Shown: piece after piece, positions 46,644 to 54,108 of the stretch
How the letters are laid out: each line of letters starts with the position of its first letter
Numbering within the stretch: the stretch's first letter is position 1
Assembly: GCF_900105495.1 (NCBI RefSeq)
Contig: NZ_FNTF01000002.1
Location: 471,501-535,500, forward strand
Reading direction: 5' to 3'
DNA length: 64,000 bases
Source: Pseudomonas frederiksbergensis
Lineage (GTDB): Bacteria > Pseudomonadota > Gammaproteobacteria > Pseudomonadales > Pseudomonadaceae
Translations under genes and position numbers: made by a program
The notes under the pieces: generated by a model
Seen by the model: only the letters and a program-made list of their open reading frames with translations
Told to the model about the DNA's origin: nothing
Database searches by the model: none

Positions 46644-46940
46644 TCAGGGATATTCCAGCACCGCTTTGATCTGCCGAAGATTGCGCTCGATCCACCCTCG
46701 ATCTATCGCCCCCCACTCGCGAATCCGATAGCGCCCGGCATGATTGCGCGCGCCTTCTTCCTGCTGGAACTCGCAAACAATGTCCAGATCCGCCAATGCC
46801 GCGATGGTGTCCTGAGCCGTGCGCCGGGGCATGCCGGTCACTTCGGTCAGCGCCGGGACGCTACTGGCCAACCCGCTATCGATCAGGTACGCCACGTACA
46901 ACCGACGATAGAAGCTGCTTTTGGTCTTGCTTACATCCAT
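46644..46940 (-). CDS. Winged helix-turn-helix protein (HTH_43-like)
   Basis: A 98-residue protein with a single winged-helix domain. The recognition region is VPALTEVTGMPRRTAQDTIAALADLDIVCEF, and the wing is ARNHAGRYRIREWG. The family is annotated only as a helix-turn-helix domain; no targets are known. GGGAG precedes the start. It is in the same direction as the YgjP-like gene, which lies 31 bases upstream of its start and may be cotranscribed. Confidence 0.82.
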   Translation of the reverse strand: MDVSKTKSSFYRRLYVAYLIDSGLASSVPALTEVTGMPRRTAQDTIAALADLDIVCEFQQEEGARNHAGRYRIREWGAIDRGWIERNLRQIKAVLEYP

Positions 46941-46971
46941 CGAAACACTCCCGGCTGCGATATCTTGATTT

Positions 46972-47463
46972 TTATTGCATGTCCCGCCACGTCAGGTACA
47001 CCCGCACATCGAACTCAACCTGGTGATACCCCGGCAACATGTGATCGCAAAGCTTGTAGAACGCCTTGTTGTGATCCGACTCTTTGAAGTGCGCCAGTTC
47101 ATGCACCACGATCATCTTCAAAAACTCGGCCGGTGCTTCCTTGAACAATGAAGCCACACGAATTTCTTTCTTGGCCTTGAGCTTGCCGCCCTGTACCCGG
47201 GAGATCGCTGTGTGCAATCCGAGGGCGCGGTGGGTCAGGTCCAGGCGGTTGTCGAACAACACCTTATCGATGGCCGGGGCGTTACGCAGGTATTCCTGCT
47301 TAAGGTCCAGCGTATAGGTGTACAACGCCTTGTCGCTCTGGATCCGGTGTTTTTCCGGGTAACGCTGGCTCAGGTAATCGCCCAGCCGACCGTCGGCGAT
47401 CAGCTGGCGCACTTGGTCCTGCAGAGCAGCAGGATAGGCCTGGAGGTATTTCAACGCGGTCAT
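46972..47463 (-). CDS. YgjP-type metallopeptidase (M48-like)
   Basis: A 163-residue zinc-protease-fold protein with HELAH in IVVHELAHFKESDHNKAFYKL near residue 125 and a second histidine in SDHNKAF. It matches the YgjP/WLM-like domain (DUF45). No signal peptide is visible. The start at 47463 was preferred; 8 more codons are open upstream. The substrate is not known. Confidence 0.83.
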   Translation of the reverse strand: MTALKYLQAYPAALQDQVRQLIADGRLGDYLSQRYPEKHRIQSDKALYTYTLDLKQEYLRNAPAIDKVLFDNRLDLTHRALGLHTAISRVQGGKLKAKKEIRVASLFKEAPAEFLKMIVVHELAHFKESDHNKAFYKLCDHMLPGYHQVEFDVRVYLTWRDMQ

Positions 47464-47508
47464 TGGGGCGGCAACACGATTCACCAAAAGGTCGCCAGTG
47501 TAGCGAAT

Positions 47509-49632
47509 TCAGCCGGTCAGCGTGTTCCAGTCGAACGGCCGCACAAAGTCGCCGACGTCCTCGGCCATCATCGGCCGTGCCACCAGAAATCCTTGCACGT
47601 ACTCGCAACCATTGGCTTGCAGCCACCGATATTGCGCAACGGTTTCCACCCCCTCGGCAATCACCAGCATGCCGTACTCCTTGCACAGCTCGATCACATT
47701 GCGCACCAGCGCCGCATCGCGTGAGGACTCCAGAAGCCGGGCAATCAAATGCCGGTCGAACTTGAGCGTGTCCAACTCCAGATCCCGCAGATGAGACAGC
47801 GAACACGGCCCGCAACCAAAGTCATCCAGGGCCACCCGCACACCCAGGTTTCGCAGCAGGCGCAGCTGTTTACGGGTTTCCTCAGGGTTTTGCATCAAGG
47901 CCTCTTCGGTGACCTCGACTTCCAGATGGTGCGCCTGCAAGCCATGGCGCTCGAGCACCTGGCGCAACTCGGTGACCAGATTGGGCATGCCGAATTGCGT
48001 ACTGCTCAAACTCACGCCCAGCACGAGGTTGTCGGCGAACAGGGTTTCCCAGGCTTTTCGCTGGCTCGCCCCTTGTTGATAGATCCAGCTGCCCAGGCGA
48101 CTGATCAACCGTGCTTCTTCCAGCAATGGCAAAAACAACCCCGGCGGTACATCGCCGACGCTCGGGTGCTGCCAGCGGATCAGCGCTTCGAACCCGCGAA
48201 TCTGCCCGCTGGCAATGGCCACCTGGGGTTGATACACCAAATTGAAATCACGGTTCTCGATCGCCGCGTGCACACTTTCTTCGAGCATCAACCGCGAGCG
48301 TGCCCGGCCGTTCATTTCATGATCGTAGAAACGATATTGCTGACGACCGGCGCGCTTGGCTTCGTACATCGCGATGTCCGATGCACGCAACAAACCGTCA
48401 AGATTGGAACCGCAATCCGGGTACGTCGCAATGCCGATGCTGGCGCCCAAGGCGATATCCAGACCATCGATCTGCTGACAGACCGACACCCGCTCGATCA
48501 GCTTCTCGGCAATCTTTGCCGCTTGCTCGGGGAACTCCAGATCCAGCAACGCGGTGAACTCATCACCGCCCATGCGCGCCAGAATGTCGAAGGGCCGCAG
48601 GCAGGCCTTCAACTGCTCGGACACCCACCGCAGCACCCGGTCGCCGGCATCGTGACCGAGGGAATCGTTGACCCGCTTGAAGCCGTCGAGGTCCAGATAC
48701 AGCAGCACCCAGGCACTGTCGGAACGGTCGCCACGCAACAGCAGGTTTTCCGCCGTCTGGTAAAAGCCACGACGATTGAGCAGCCCGGTCAATGGATCGG
48801 TGACGGCCTGAAACTCCAGTTGCTGATGCAGATGGCGCACCACCGACATGTCCAGCACCGTCACCACCATCGCGTTTTGTTCGCTGGGCAACGGTGCGCA
48901 GGACAGCGCCACGGGCACCTGCTGGCCGGGCGCCGTACGCAGCAAGGCATCGTGCAGGCGCAAGGTTTCACCACGTTTGTAACCCGTGAAAAATTCGGAG
49001 TCGGTCCAGACCGGGATGTGCGGTTTTTGCAGGAAATCCAGGAACTCTTTGCCTTGCAGGTCTTGCACCGTGGCATTGAGCAACCGCGACATCGCCGGAT
49101 TGGCATAGCGGATCAGACCGTCCTCACCGACCACCAGGATGCCTTCGGCGGCATTGTCGAGCACCGAGGCATTAAACGCGCGTGCGACCTCCAGATCGCG
49201 ACTCAGGCGCTGCAACGCACGGCGATTGCGTTGGTGCTCGAGCAGCGCCTGGACTTTGGGCTTGAGAATTTGTGGGTCGAACGGTTTGAACAGGTAATCC
49301 ACCGCACCGCTGGCATAGCCCTTGATCACGGCGTCCTGGGACTGTTCGTTGGCGGTAAGGAAAATGATTGGCGTGAGGCGGGTTCGTTGGCTGCCGCGCA
49401 TCAGGCGTGCCACTTCAAAACCGTCCATGCCCGGCATCTGCACATCCAGCAGCACCAGGTCGATATCGTGTTCGAGTAACAGGCTGAGCGCCTCGAAGCC
49501 CGAGGCGGCGGTCATGACCTGCCAGTCCTGGCGCTGCAACAACGCGCGCATGCTGATCAGGTTTTCAGGGTAATCATCAACGATTAAAAGAATTGAATTG
49601 CCTTCAGCTGGCGTGGGTTGCGCGCATTCCAT
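47509..49632 (-). CDS. Response regulator with PAS, GGDEF and EAL domains
   Basis: A 707-residue c-di-GMP protein. Receiver domain residues 12-135 (phosphoacceptor D63, D19/D20, K116), PAS domain 150-265, GGDEF 275-435 with the active motif GGDEF at 355-359 and the inhibitory site RPFD at 346-349, and EAL 445-700 with EAL at 482-484, DDFG at 603-606 and EGVET at 660-664. In the segment LGVSLSSTQF near 540 the metal-binding asparagine of active EAL enzymes is serine, so phosphodiesterase activity may be weak. No partner histidine kinase is adjacent. The gene is leftward, next to the alginate lyase across a 323 bp gap. Confidence 0.93.
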   Translation of the reverse strand: MECAQPTPAEGNSILLIVDDYPENLISMRALLQRQDWQVMTAASGFEALSLLLEHDIDLVLLDVQMPGMDGFEVARLMRGSQRTRLTPIIFLTANEQSQDAVIKGYASGAVDYLFKPFDPQILKPKVQALLEHQRNRRALQRLSRDLEVARAFNASVLDNAAEGILVVGEDGLIRYANPAMSRLLNATVQDLQGKEFLDFLQKPHIPVWTDSEFFTGYKRGETLRLHDALLRTAPGQQVPVALSCAPLPSEQNAMVVTVLDMSVVRHLHQQLEFQAVTDPLTGLLNRRGFYQTAENLLLRGDRSDSAWVLLYLDLDGFKRVNDSLGHDAGDRVLRWVSEQLKACLRPFDILARMGGDEFTALLDLEFPEQAAKIAEKLIERVSVCQQIDGLDIALGASIGIATYPDCGSNLDGLLRASDIAMYEAKRAGRQQYRFYDHEMNGRARSRLMLEESVHAAIENRDFNLVYQPQVAIASGQIRGFEALIRWQHPSVGDVPPGLFLPLLEEARLISRLGSWIYQQGASQRKAWETLFADNLVLGVSLSSTQFGMPNLVTELRQVLERHGLQAHHLEVEVTEEALMQNPEETRKQLRLLRNLGVRVALDDFGCGPCSLSHLRDLELDTLKFDRHLIARLLESSRDAALVRNVIELCKEYGMLVIAEGVETVAQYRWLQANGCEYVQGFLVARPMMAEDVGDFVRPFDWNTLTG

Positions 49633-49955
49633 GCTGCTTCTCTTATGCGGGACGTCAGGCCGGTTTCTCGTGAAAACCGGACAAATACTAAGCCTTCACT
49701 CTAGACCGGGTTCCGCAAAAGCAGAAGCTATCAGTACGCCATCATTTAACCAATGCGTCCATTTACCGACTAACGGTCGGCGCCACAGCCCGCTAAAACC
49801 GGGAAAGATGGCCTTTTAACAGGATTTTGACGCCACCCGTTTGTCATTTACGCATTAACAAATTGAACTTCTACGATTATAAGGACTGCCCCCAAGGCGC
49901 GCGCCAGAGCTTCTGGAACGTACGTGCAGTAAAAAAACCGTGGAAGCTTTTGTCT
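49633..49955. other. Gap between the c-di-GMP gene and the alginate lyase
   Basis: Both promoters should lie here. I see a small hairpin CCGAC-N5-GTCGG around 49767-49781 and an AT-rich stretch at 49845-49885 with GATTATAAGG, but no convincing promoter pair or gene. Confidence 0.5.
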
Positions 49956-50624
49956 ATGATCGATCTCGCAACCTGGAACCTCAGCGTTCCCGTCGGCAGT
50001 CCGCCGTACACCGTTGAAACGTCAAAACTGGTGGATGGCTTCAAGGACCAATACTTCCACTCCGACACCGGCACTTTGTTTTTCTGGACGCCGGTCACCG
50101 GTTCTACCACTGAAAACGCCAAGTATCCGCGCACCGAGCTTCGCGAAACCTACAGCAACGGCACACTGAAAAACTGGTTCTACCCGGACGCCGACAACTT
50201 CCTGCGCGCTACCCTGGCGGTAAATCAGGTACCGACCTCGGGCAAGATCGTCATTGGCCAGATCCACGCCTATGAAAGCCAGAAACCGATGGTGAAGCTC
50301 GAGTATCAGTACTCGACCAGCACACAGTCGGGCAACCTCGTCGCCAAGGTCCGTATGCGCCCTGATGACGATACCGCCCGGATAATCACCATCGCTACCG
50401 GGGTGAAACTGGATCGGGAGTTTTCCTACCTCATCCACCTGAGCCCGGGCGGAGCGTTGGGCATCAGTGCGGCAGGCTACCAGTGGGACACCGACATCAG
50501 CAGGACCTGGAGCGTCAAGCCGCTGTACTTCAAGGCCGGGGCGTATGTACAGGACAACACCGGGTACACCACCGAAGGCGGAAAAGTGACGTTCAGCAAG
50601 CTGGATATTGATCACGAAAGGTAA
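49956..50624 (+). CDS. Alginate lyase, polysaccharide lyase family 7
   Basis: A 222-residue PL7 enzyme that cleaves alginate by beta-elimination. The three family motifs are all present: RTELRE at residues 59-64, QIH at 102-104 and YFKAGAYVQ at 191-199, which together hold the catalytic arginine, glutamine, histidine and tyrosine. There is no signal peptide at this start, nor in the frame extending to 49827. Single-domain PL7 proteins of about 220 residues without a signal occur in other pseudomonads. A role in biofilm or extracellular polysaccharide turnover is likely but the export route is unknown. Confidence 0.9.
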   Translation: MIDLATWNLSVPVGSPPYTVETSKLVDGFKDQYFHSDTGTLFFWTPVTGSTTENAKYPRTELRETYSNGTLKNWFYPDADNFLRATLAVNQVPTSGKIVIGQIHAYESQKPMVKLEYQYSTSTQSGNLVAKVRMRPDDDTARIITIATGVKLDREFSYLIHLSPGGALGISAAGYQWDTDISRTWSVKPLYFKAGAYVQDNTGYTTEGGKVTFSKLDIDHER

Positions 50625-50677
50625 CTTTCTCACCCGGGAATACAGCCGGGGACGCTCACCAAGAACAACTTGACCTC

Positions 50678-50746
50678 TGTAGCAGCTGCCGAGCCTGCGA
50701 GGCTGCGTCCGAGGACAACGTCCTCGCAAGCCCGGCAGCGGCTACA
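50678..50746. repeat. Inverted repeat, GTAGCAGCTGCCGAG type
   Basis: Short version of this family: arms TGTAGCAGCTGCCGAGCCTG/GGCAGCGGCTACA with an inner GAGGAC..GTCCTC pair. Confidence 0.8.
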
Positions 50747-50784
50747 AATCCCAGCGTCCGCAAAATTCGTAGGACCACTCCCTC

Positions 50785-50917
50785 TGTGGCGAGGGGGCTT
50801 GCCCCCGTTGGGATGCGAAGCAGCCCCAAACCCTGCTACGCAATTTCCTCAGACACACCATAGCGCCCGGTTTTACGACGGCTGCGCCGCCGAACGGGGG
50901 CAAGCCCCCTCGCCACA
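50785..50917. repeat. TGTGGCGAGGGGGCTTGC-type repeat
   Basis: Outer arms TGTGGCGAGGGGGCTTGCCC and its complement, with inner CGACGGCTGCGCCGCCG. Same family as 23608 and 42571. Confidence 0.88.
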
Positions 50918-50949
50918 ATGACCGAGCGCGATCCTACACCCCGGTTGCA

Positions 50950-51213
50950 GCCACCAAAGTCGCCGCTTATAGTTCGCCCCGTCGCTGACAGCAGTCGGCG
51001 ATAGGGTTTCGCAGCCCTACCGAGTTAGAACCACAACCGTCAAAATACGACACGGGCAGCGCATGCCCGTACTCGTTCTTTATGGCGGCTGTGCGTGGGA
51101 GACCTTCGGGTCTGCCGGGTCTTAACTCCTCGGTCTGCGAACCCGCGCACAGCTGCCACCCCATTTGTTTCGCAGCAAACGGTGGCGAATCCTTTCTTGA
51201 GTTAAGGATTTCC
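50950..51213 (+). ncRNA. Highly structured element, probable leader RNA or small RNA
   Basis: No gene is seen here, but the plus strand folds strongly. Hairpin A is TAGGG/CCCTA (51002-51019) with loop TTTCGCAG. Hairpin B is ACGGGCA/TGCCCGT (51052-51070). A 12 bp outer stem GGCGGCTGTGCG/CGCACAGCTGCC (51084-51157) encloses the UUCG hairpin AGACC/GGTCT (51100-51113) and further pairs. Hairpin D is TTTG/CAAA (51164-51179), again with loop TTTCGCAG. GCCACC (51155-51160) can also pair with GGTGGC (51181-51186), competing with the outer stem. The element ends at a good ribosome site (TTAAGGATTTCC). From memory such an element precedes small DUF3077-like genes in other pseudomonads; I cannot verify this here. 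Confidence 0.65.
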
Positions 51214-51225
51214 ATGAGCAATTAA
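51214..51225 (+). other. Three-codon ORF (Met-Ser-Asn-stop) behind a strong ribosome site
   Basis: ATG AGC AAT TAA follows TTAAGGATTTCC with good spacing. It could be a regulatory mini-ORF, or the scar of a gene whose reading frame now begins at 51250. Confidence 0.45.
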
Positions 51226-51249
51226 CAACCGCCTCGCCGCTTCACCCCC

Positions 51250-51507
51250 ATGTCCCAATTCGCCACCGACTACCCCGTCCTGCTCATCGACAGCGACGCC
51301 CCACTCCAAGAACTCCACAACTGCGTCAGCGAACGCCTCAGCGCCGTCCTCAAATACCTGCACCTCATGGCCTGCACCAGCCTGCCGGACTATGCCGAGA
51401 ACGACATCAACACCGTCACCAACATCGCCCGGATCATGGCCCAGGATGTAAGCGATGTGTTTCGGGTGATTGAGCAGCGCGGGTTTGATAAACCAACAAA
51501 TAGCTAA
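51250..51507 (+). CDS. Small hypothetical protein downstream of the structured element
   Basis: An 85-residue acidic, mainly helical soluble protein. Its pattern of a short N-terminal strand (YPVLLIDSDAPLQELHNCV) then two helices (ERLSAVLKYLHLMACTSL; DINTVTNIARIMAQDVSDVFRVIEQRG) resembles the small DUF3077/DUF6124-like proteins of Pseudomonas, but I cannot assign it firmly. The ATG has no Shine-Dalgarno (TTCACCCCC precedes it), so translation may depend on termination at the three-codon ORF 25 bases upstream. Function unknown. Confidence 0.6.
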   Translation: MSQFATDYPVLLIDSDAPLQELHNCVSERLSAVLKYLHLMACTSLPDYAENDINTVTNIARIMAQDVSDVFRVIEQRGFDKPTNS

Positions 51508-51520
51508 GTTCTTTGAGAAA

Positions 51521-51549
51521 AAGGGGACGATTAAACAAATCTGCCCCTT
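51521..51549. repeat. Inverted repeat AAGGGG/CCCCTT after the small gene
   Basis: Six-base arms around 17 bases of AT-rich sequence. It resembles the ends of some degenerate mobile elements but no transposase is near. Confidence 0.4.
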
Positions 51550-51671
51550 CCCCTCACGTCCCCCGCAATAAACCTGTCTTCCTATAGCAAAAAGATATTA
51601 AAAACTGTCACTTATTACAGGTGACCGCGCACCCTCACAGAACTAGCCTTATCGACGAAACACAAAAAAAC

Positions 51672-51714
51672 AAGAACAGGACACATAAACAAATACCCCC
51701 TGTTCTTTTTTAAT
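51672..51714 (+). terminator. Intrinsic terminator or attenuator just before the AT-rich orphan gene
   Basis: AAGAACAGG (51672-51680) and CCTGTTCTT (51699-51707) pair across 18 bases and are followed by a long T-rich run. The downstream start codon is only 33 bases away. Confidence 0.75.
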
Positions 51715-51746
51715 TTTTTATCTTCAACATCATAAGGATATAAAGT

Positions 51747-52061
51747 ATGGGCGCTTTAGTAGGAACTTTTTATGGTGCGCTTGCGGAAAATCACGTCTAT
51801 CTGACAGTCCATAGCAGTGATGACTATGCAGGCCCGGTTAACGCGACCGCGAATGTTAATGGACAAACCGGAACAATCAACGGGACGCAGAGCATCTGGG
51901 CAAACTACACAACTATTACGCTCAGCGGGATGGTGGGTGGAAACACAGAAAACTGGACACTTACAACTTCCGACTTTAACACTCTGAATGGGACCCGAAG
52001 TTTCACTGAAGCTACCGGCATTTCGTACTCTCAACAAGTAGGGCTTGGTCGGATTGGGTGA
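51747..52061 (+). CDS. AT-rich orphan gene, beta-rich hypothetical protein
   Basis: A 104-residue protein without a signal peptide, cysteine or strong hydrophobic helix. It is rich in T, N, G, S, Y and W and looks like a small all-beta domain (GTFYGALAENHVYLTVHSS; TTITLSGMVGGNTENWTLTT). AAGGATATAAAG precedes the ATG. I do not recognise the family. The surrounding 51520-52150 is clearly AT-richer than the rest of the window and is flanked by near-identical 15-mers (51606 and 52114), suggesting recent acquisition. Confidence 0.6.
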   Translation: MGALVGTFYGALAENHVYLTVHSSDDYAGPVNATANVNGQTGTINGTQSIWANYTTITLSGMVGGNTENWTLTTSDFNTLNGTRSFTEATGISYSQQVGLGRIG

Positions 52062-52220
52062 GCGAAAAACATATAAAACAGGGAGTATCAGCCATAAACA
52101 CTCAGGATAAAGATGTCACCTATTACGGACTTTTTCCAGATTGAGTAGAAACATGTCCGCTATAGGTTACATTCCATCCGCCTTATATCGGCGCATTTCA
52201 TGCAAAACGTCCCACCCACA

Positions 52221-52246
52221 AAAAACCCGCCTCACGGCGGGTTTTT
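52221..52246. terminator. Intrinsic terminator after fba, bidirectional
   Basis: AAAAACCCGCC and GGCGGGTTTTT pair around TCAC. It ends the leftward fba transcript and can also stop rightward transcripts. Confidence 0.9.
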
Positions 52247-52269
52247 AATGCAACTCAAACGCTTACGGC

Positions 52270-53334
52270 TTAGTTAACCTTAGCGTTCAACTCACCCTTC
52301 AAATAACGCTGATACATCGCTTCCAACGAGATCGGCTTGATCTTCGAAGCATTACCGGCAGTACCAAACGCTTCATAACGTGCGATACACACATCACGCA
52401 TGGCAGTCACAGTCGCGCCGAAGAATTTACGCGGATCAAACTCGCTCGGGTTGGTGGCCATCAGGCGACGCATCGCACCGGTGGATGCCAGGCGCAGGTC
52501 GGTGTCGATGTTGACCTTGCGTACGCCGTGCTTGATGCCTTCGACGATTTCTTCAACCGGTACGCCGTAGGTTTCTTTGATGTCGCCGCCGTACTGGTTG
52601 ATGATCGCCAGCCACTCTTGCGGAACCGAAGACGAACCGTGCATCACCAGGTGGGTGTTCGGGATGCGTTTGTGGATTTCTTTGATGCGGTCGATGGCCA
52701 GTACGTCGCCGGTAGGCGGCTTGGTGAACTTGTACGCGCCGTGGCTGGTGCCGATGGCGATGGCCAAGGCGTCGACCTGGGTGCGCTTGACGAAGTCAGC
52801 GGCTTCTTCCGGGTCGGTCAGCATTTGGCTGTGATCCAGAACGCCTTCGGCGCCAATGCCGTCTTCTTCACCGGCCATGCCGGTTTCCAGCGAACCCAGG
52901 CAGCCCAGCTCGCCTTCTACCGAAACGCCGCAGGCGTGAGCCATGGCGACGGTTTGTTGGGTAACACGCACGTTGTAGTCGTAGTCGGTCGGGGTCTTGC
53001 CGTCTTCGCCCAGGGAACCGTCCATCATCACCGAGCTGAAGCCCAGTTGAATGGAGCGCTGGCAGACGTCAGGACTGGTGCCGTGATCCTGGTGCATGCA
53101 CACCGGGATGTGCGGGAATTCTTCGATTGCCGCGAGGATCAGGTGACGCAGGAACGGTGCGCCGGCGTATTTGCGAGCACCGGCCGAAGCCTGGACGATC
53201 ACCGGGGAGTCAGTCTTGTCAGCGGCTTCCATGATGGCGCGCATCTGCTCAAGGTTGTTGACGTTGAAGGCTGGAACGCCGTAGCCGAACTCGGCTGCGT
53301 GGTCCAGCATCTGGCGCATGCTGATAAGTGCCAT
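52270..53334 (-). CDS. fba: Fructose-bisphosphate aldolase, class II
   Basis: A 354-residue zinc-dependent aldolase of the class IIB/Calvin-type subgroup. Key parts: [15 protein letters not shown] near residue 45, the catalytic and zinc region [13 protein letters not shown] near residue 80, and [11 protein letters not shown] near residue 230. GGGAGA precedes the start. It ends the set tkt-epd-pgk-fba, which in this direction serves gluconeogenesis and the pentose pathway in a bacterium that lacks phosphofructokinase. It is separated from pgk by two lipoprotein genes. Confidence 0.96.
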   Translation of the reverse strand: MALISMRQMLDHAAEFGYGVPAFNVNNLEQMRAIMEAADKTDSPVIVQASAGARKYAGAPFLRHLILAAIEEFPHIPVCMHQDHGTSPDVCQRSIQLGFSSVMMDGSLGEDGKTPTDYDYNVRVTQQTVAMAHACGVSVEGELGCLGSLETGMAGEEDGIGAEGVLDHSQMLTDPEEAADFVKRTQVDALAIAIGTSHGAYKFTKPPTGDVLAIDRIKEIHKRIPNTHLVMHGSSSVPQEWLAIINQYGGDIKETYGVPVEEIVEGIKHGVRKVNIDTDLRLASTGAMRRLMATNPSEFDPRKFFGATVTAMRDVCIARYEAFGTAGNASKIKPISLEAMYQRYLKGELNAKVN

Positions 53335-53463
53335 TGTGTGTGTATCTCCCGGTTGAGGGTCGTTAATCGTGCCAGCCTGCCGTAGCGGCGGCGGCTATTC
53401 AAGTTATTGCAGATCGGGGGTTGCCCCGGTCTGCCAATTCGGTGTTGCCTCAATCTTGCGGCG

Positions 53464-53796
53464 TTACTGCGCTTTACAACCGCGGCCGATCAAATCATTG
53501 GTGGCGACCCAGTACACCAGGCCTTCCTCACCTTTTATGTGAAACGCCAGCATGTCGTTGCTGTACAGCGAACCGTCGGCGCCCGGCTCATGCTTCAAGC
53601 GGTAGACCTGATCGGCACCGCCCAGGCGAACGTCGACTTCCTTGCGGCTTTCGTCGGTGTAGCGCCAGAGCACTTTGGCCTGACTGTCGCAGGTCCAGGT
53701 GGTCCAGCTGTCCGTCGATTCGGCAGGCTTGAACAGATTGAAATTCGAGCAACCTGCCAGCAGCGCCAGCGCCGTAACGGCGATAAAACCTTTCAT
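53464..53796 (-). CDS. MliC-like lipoprotein
   Basis: A 110-residue lipoprotein with signal peptide MKGFIAVTALALLAGC and a lipobox LAGC at residue 16. The mature part (WTTWTCDSQAKVLWRYTDESRKEVDVRLGG, then VYRLKHEP and GLVYW) resembles the MliC/C-type lysozyme inhibitor fold, which has conserved tryptophan, cysteine and tyrosine positions. It lies between fba and another lipoprotein gene. The family call is moderate. Confidence 0.72.
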   Translation of the reverse strand: MKGFIAVTALALLAGCSNFNLFKPAESTDSWTTWTCDSQAKVLWRYTDESRKEVDVRLGGADQVYRLKHEPGADGSLYSNDMLAFHIKGEEGLVYWVATNDLIGRGCKAQ

Positions 53797-53852
53797 CCAT
53801 GTTCCTCGACTGACGGCGCACGCCGCCAGCCCTGAGTAAAGTGTCAGACCCG

Positions 53853-54074
53853 TCAAGGGCAGCCATGTTCCTTGGCCGGGGTCTGTGTCTCGTATTTGTC
53901 CAGGCCATCAGGCCCGGAACGCTTGTTGATCACCGGATTGGTTTCGGCCTGCCAGTCGGCCTGGTAGCAGCCTTTGTCCTGTTCAGGCGTCTCGGGCACC
54001 TTCGGGGCTTTCGGGTTACTCCCGCAAGCCGCCAGCGCCCCGGCGATCATCAACAGCGCTAATGTTTTGACCAT
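53853..54074 (-). CDS. Small lipoprotein of unknown function
   Basis: A 73-residue lipoprotein: signal peptide MVKTLALLMIAGALAAC with lipobox LAAC, then a short linker NPKAPKVPETPEQ and a globular remainder with two cysteines (GCYQADWQAET and HGCP). It sits 35 bases downstream of pgk. The start at 54074 is the only one that gives a signal peptide. Confidence 0.75.
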   Translation of the reverse strand: MVKTLALLMIAGALAACGSNPKAPKVPETPEQDKGCYQADWQAETNPVINKRSGPDGLDKYETQTPAKEHGCP

Positions 54075-54108
54075 CTGAACACTCCTTTGCCTGGTCAAAT
54101 GGGCGGCC

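Noticed and set aside
50967-51221. Minus-strand frame across the structured element
   Set aside because: It coincides with the hairpins; palindromic sequence keeps both strands open, and no ribosome site is seen.
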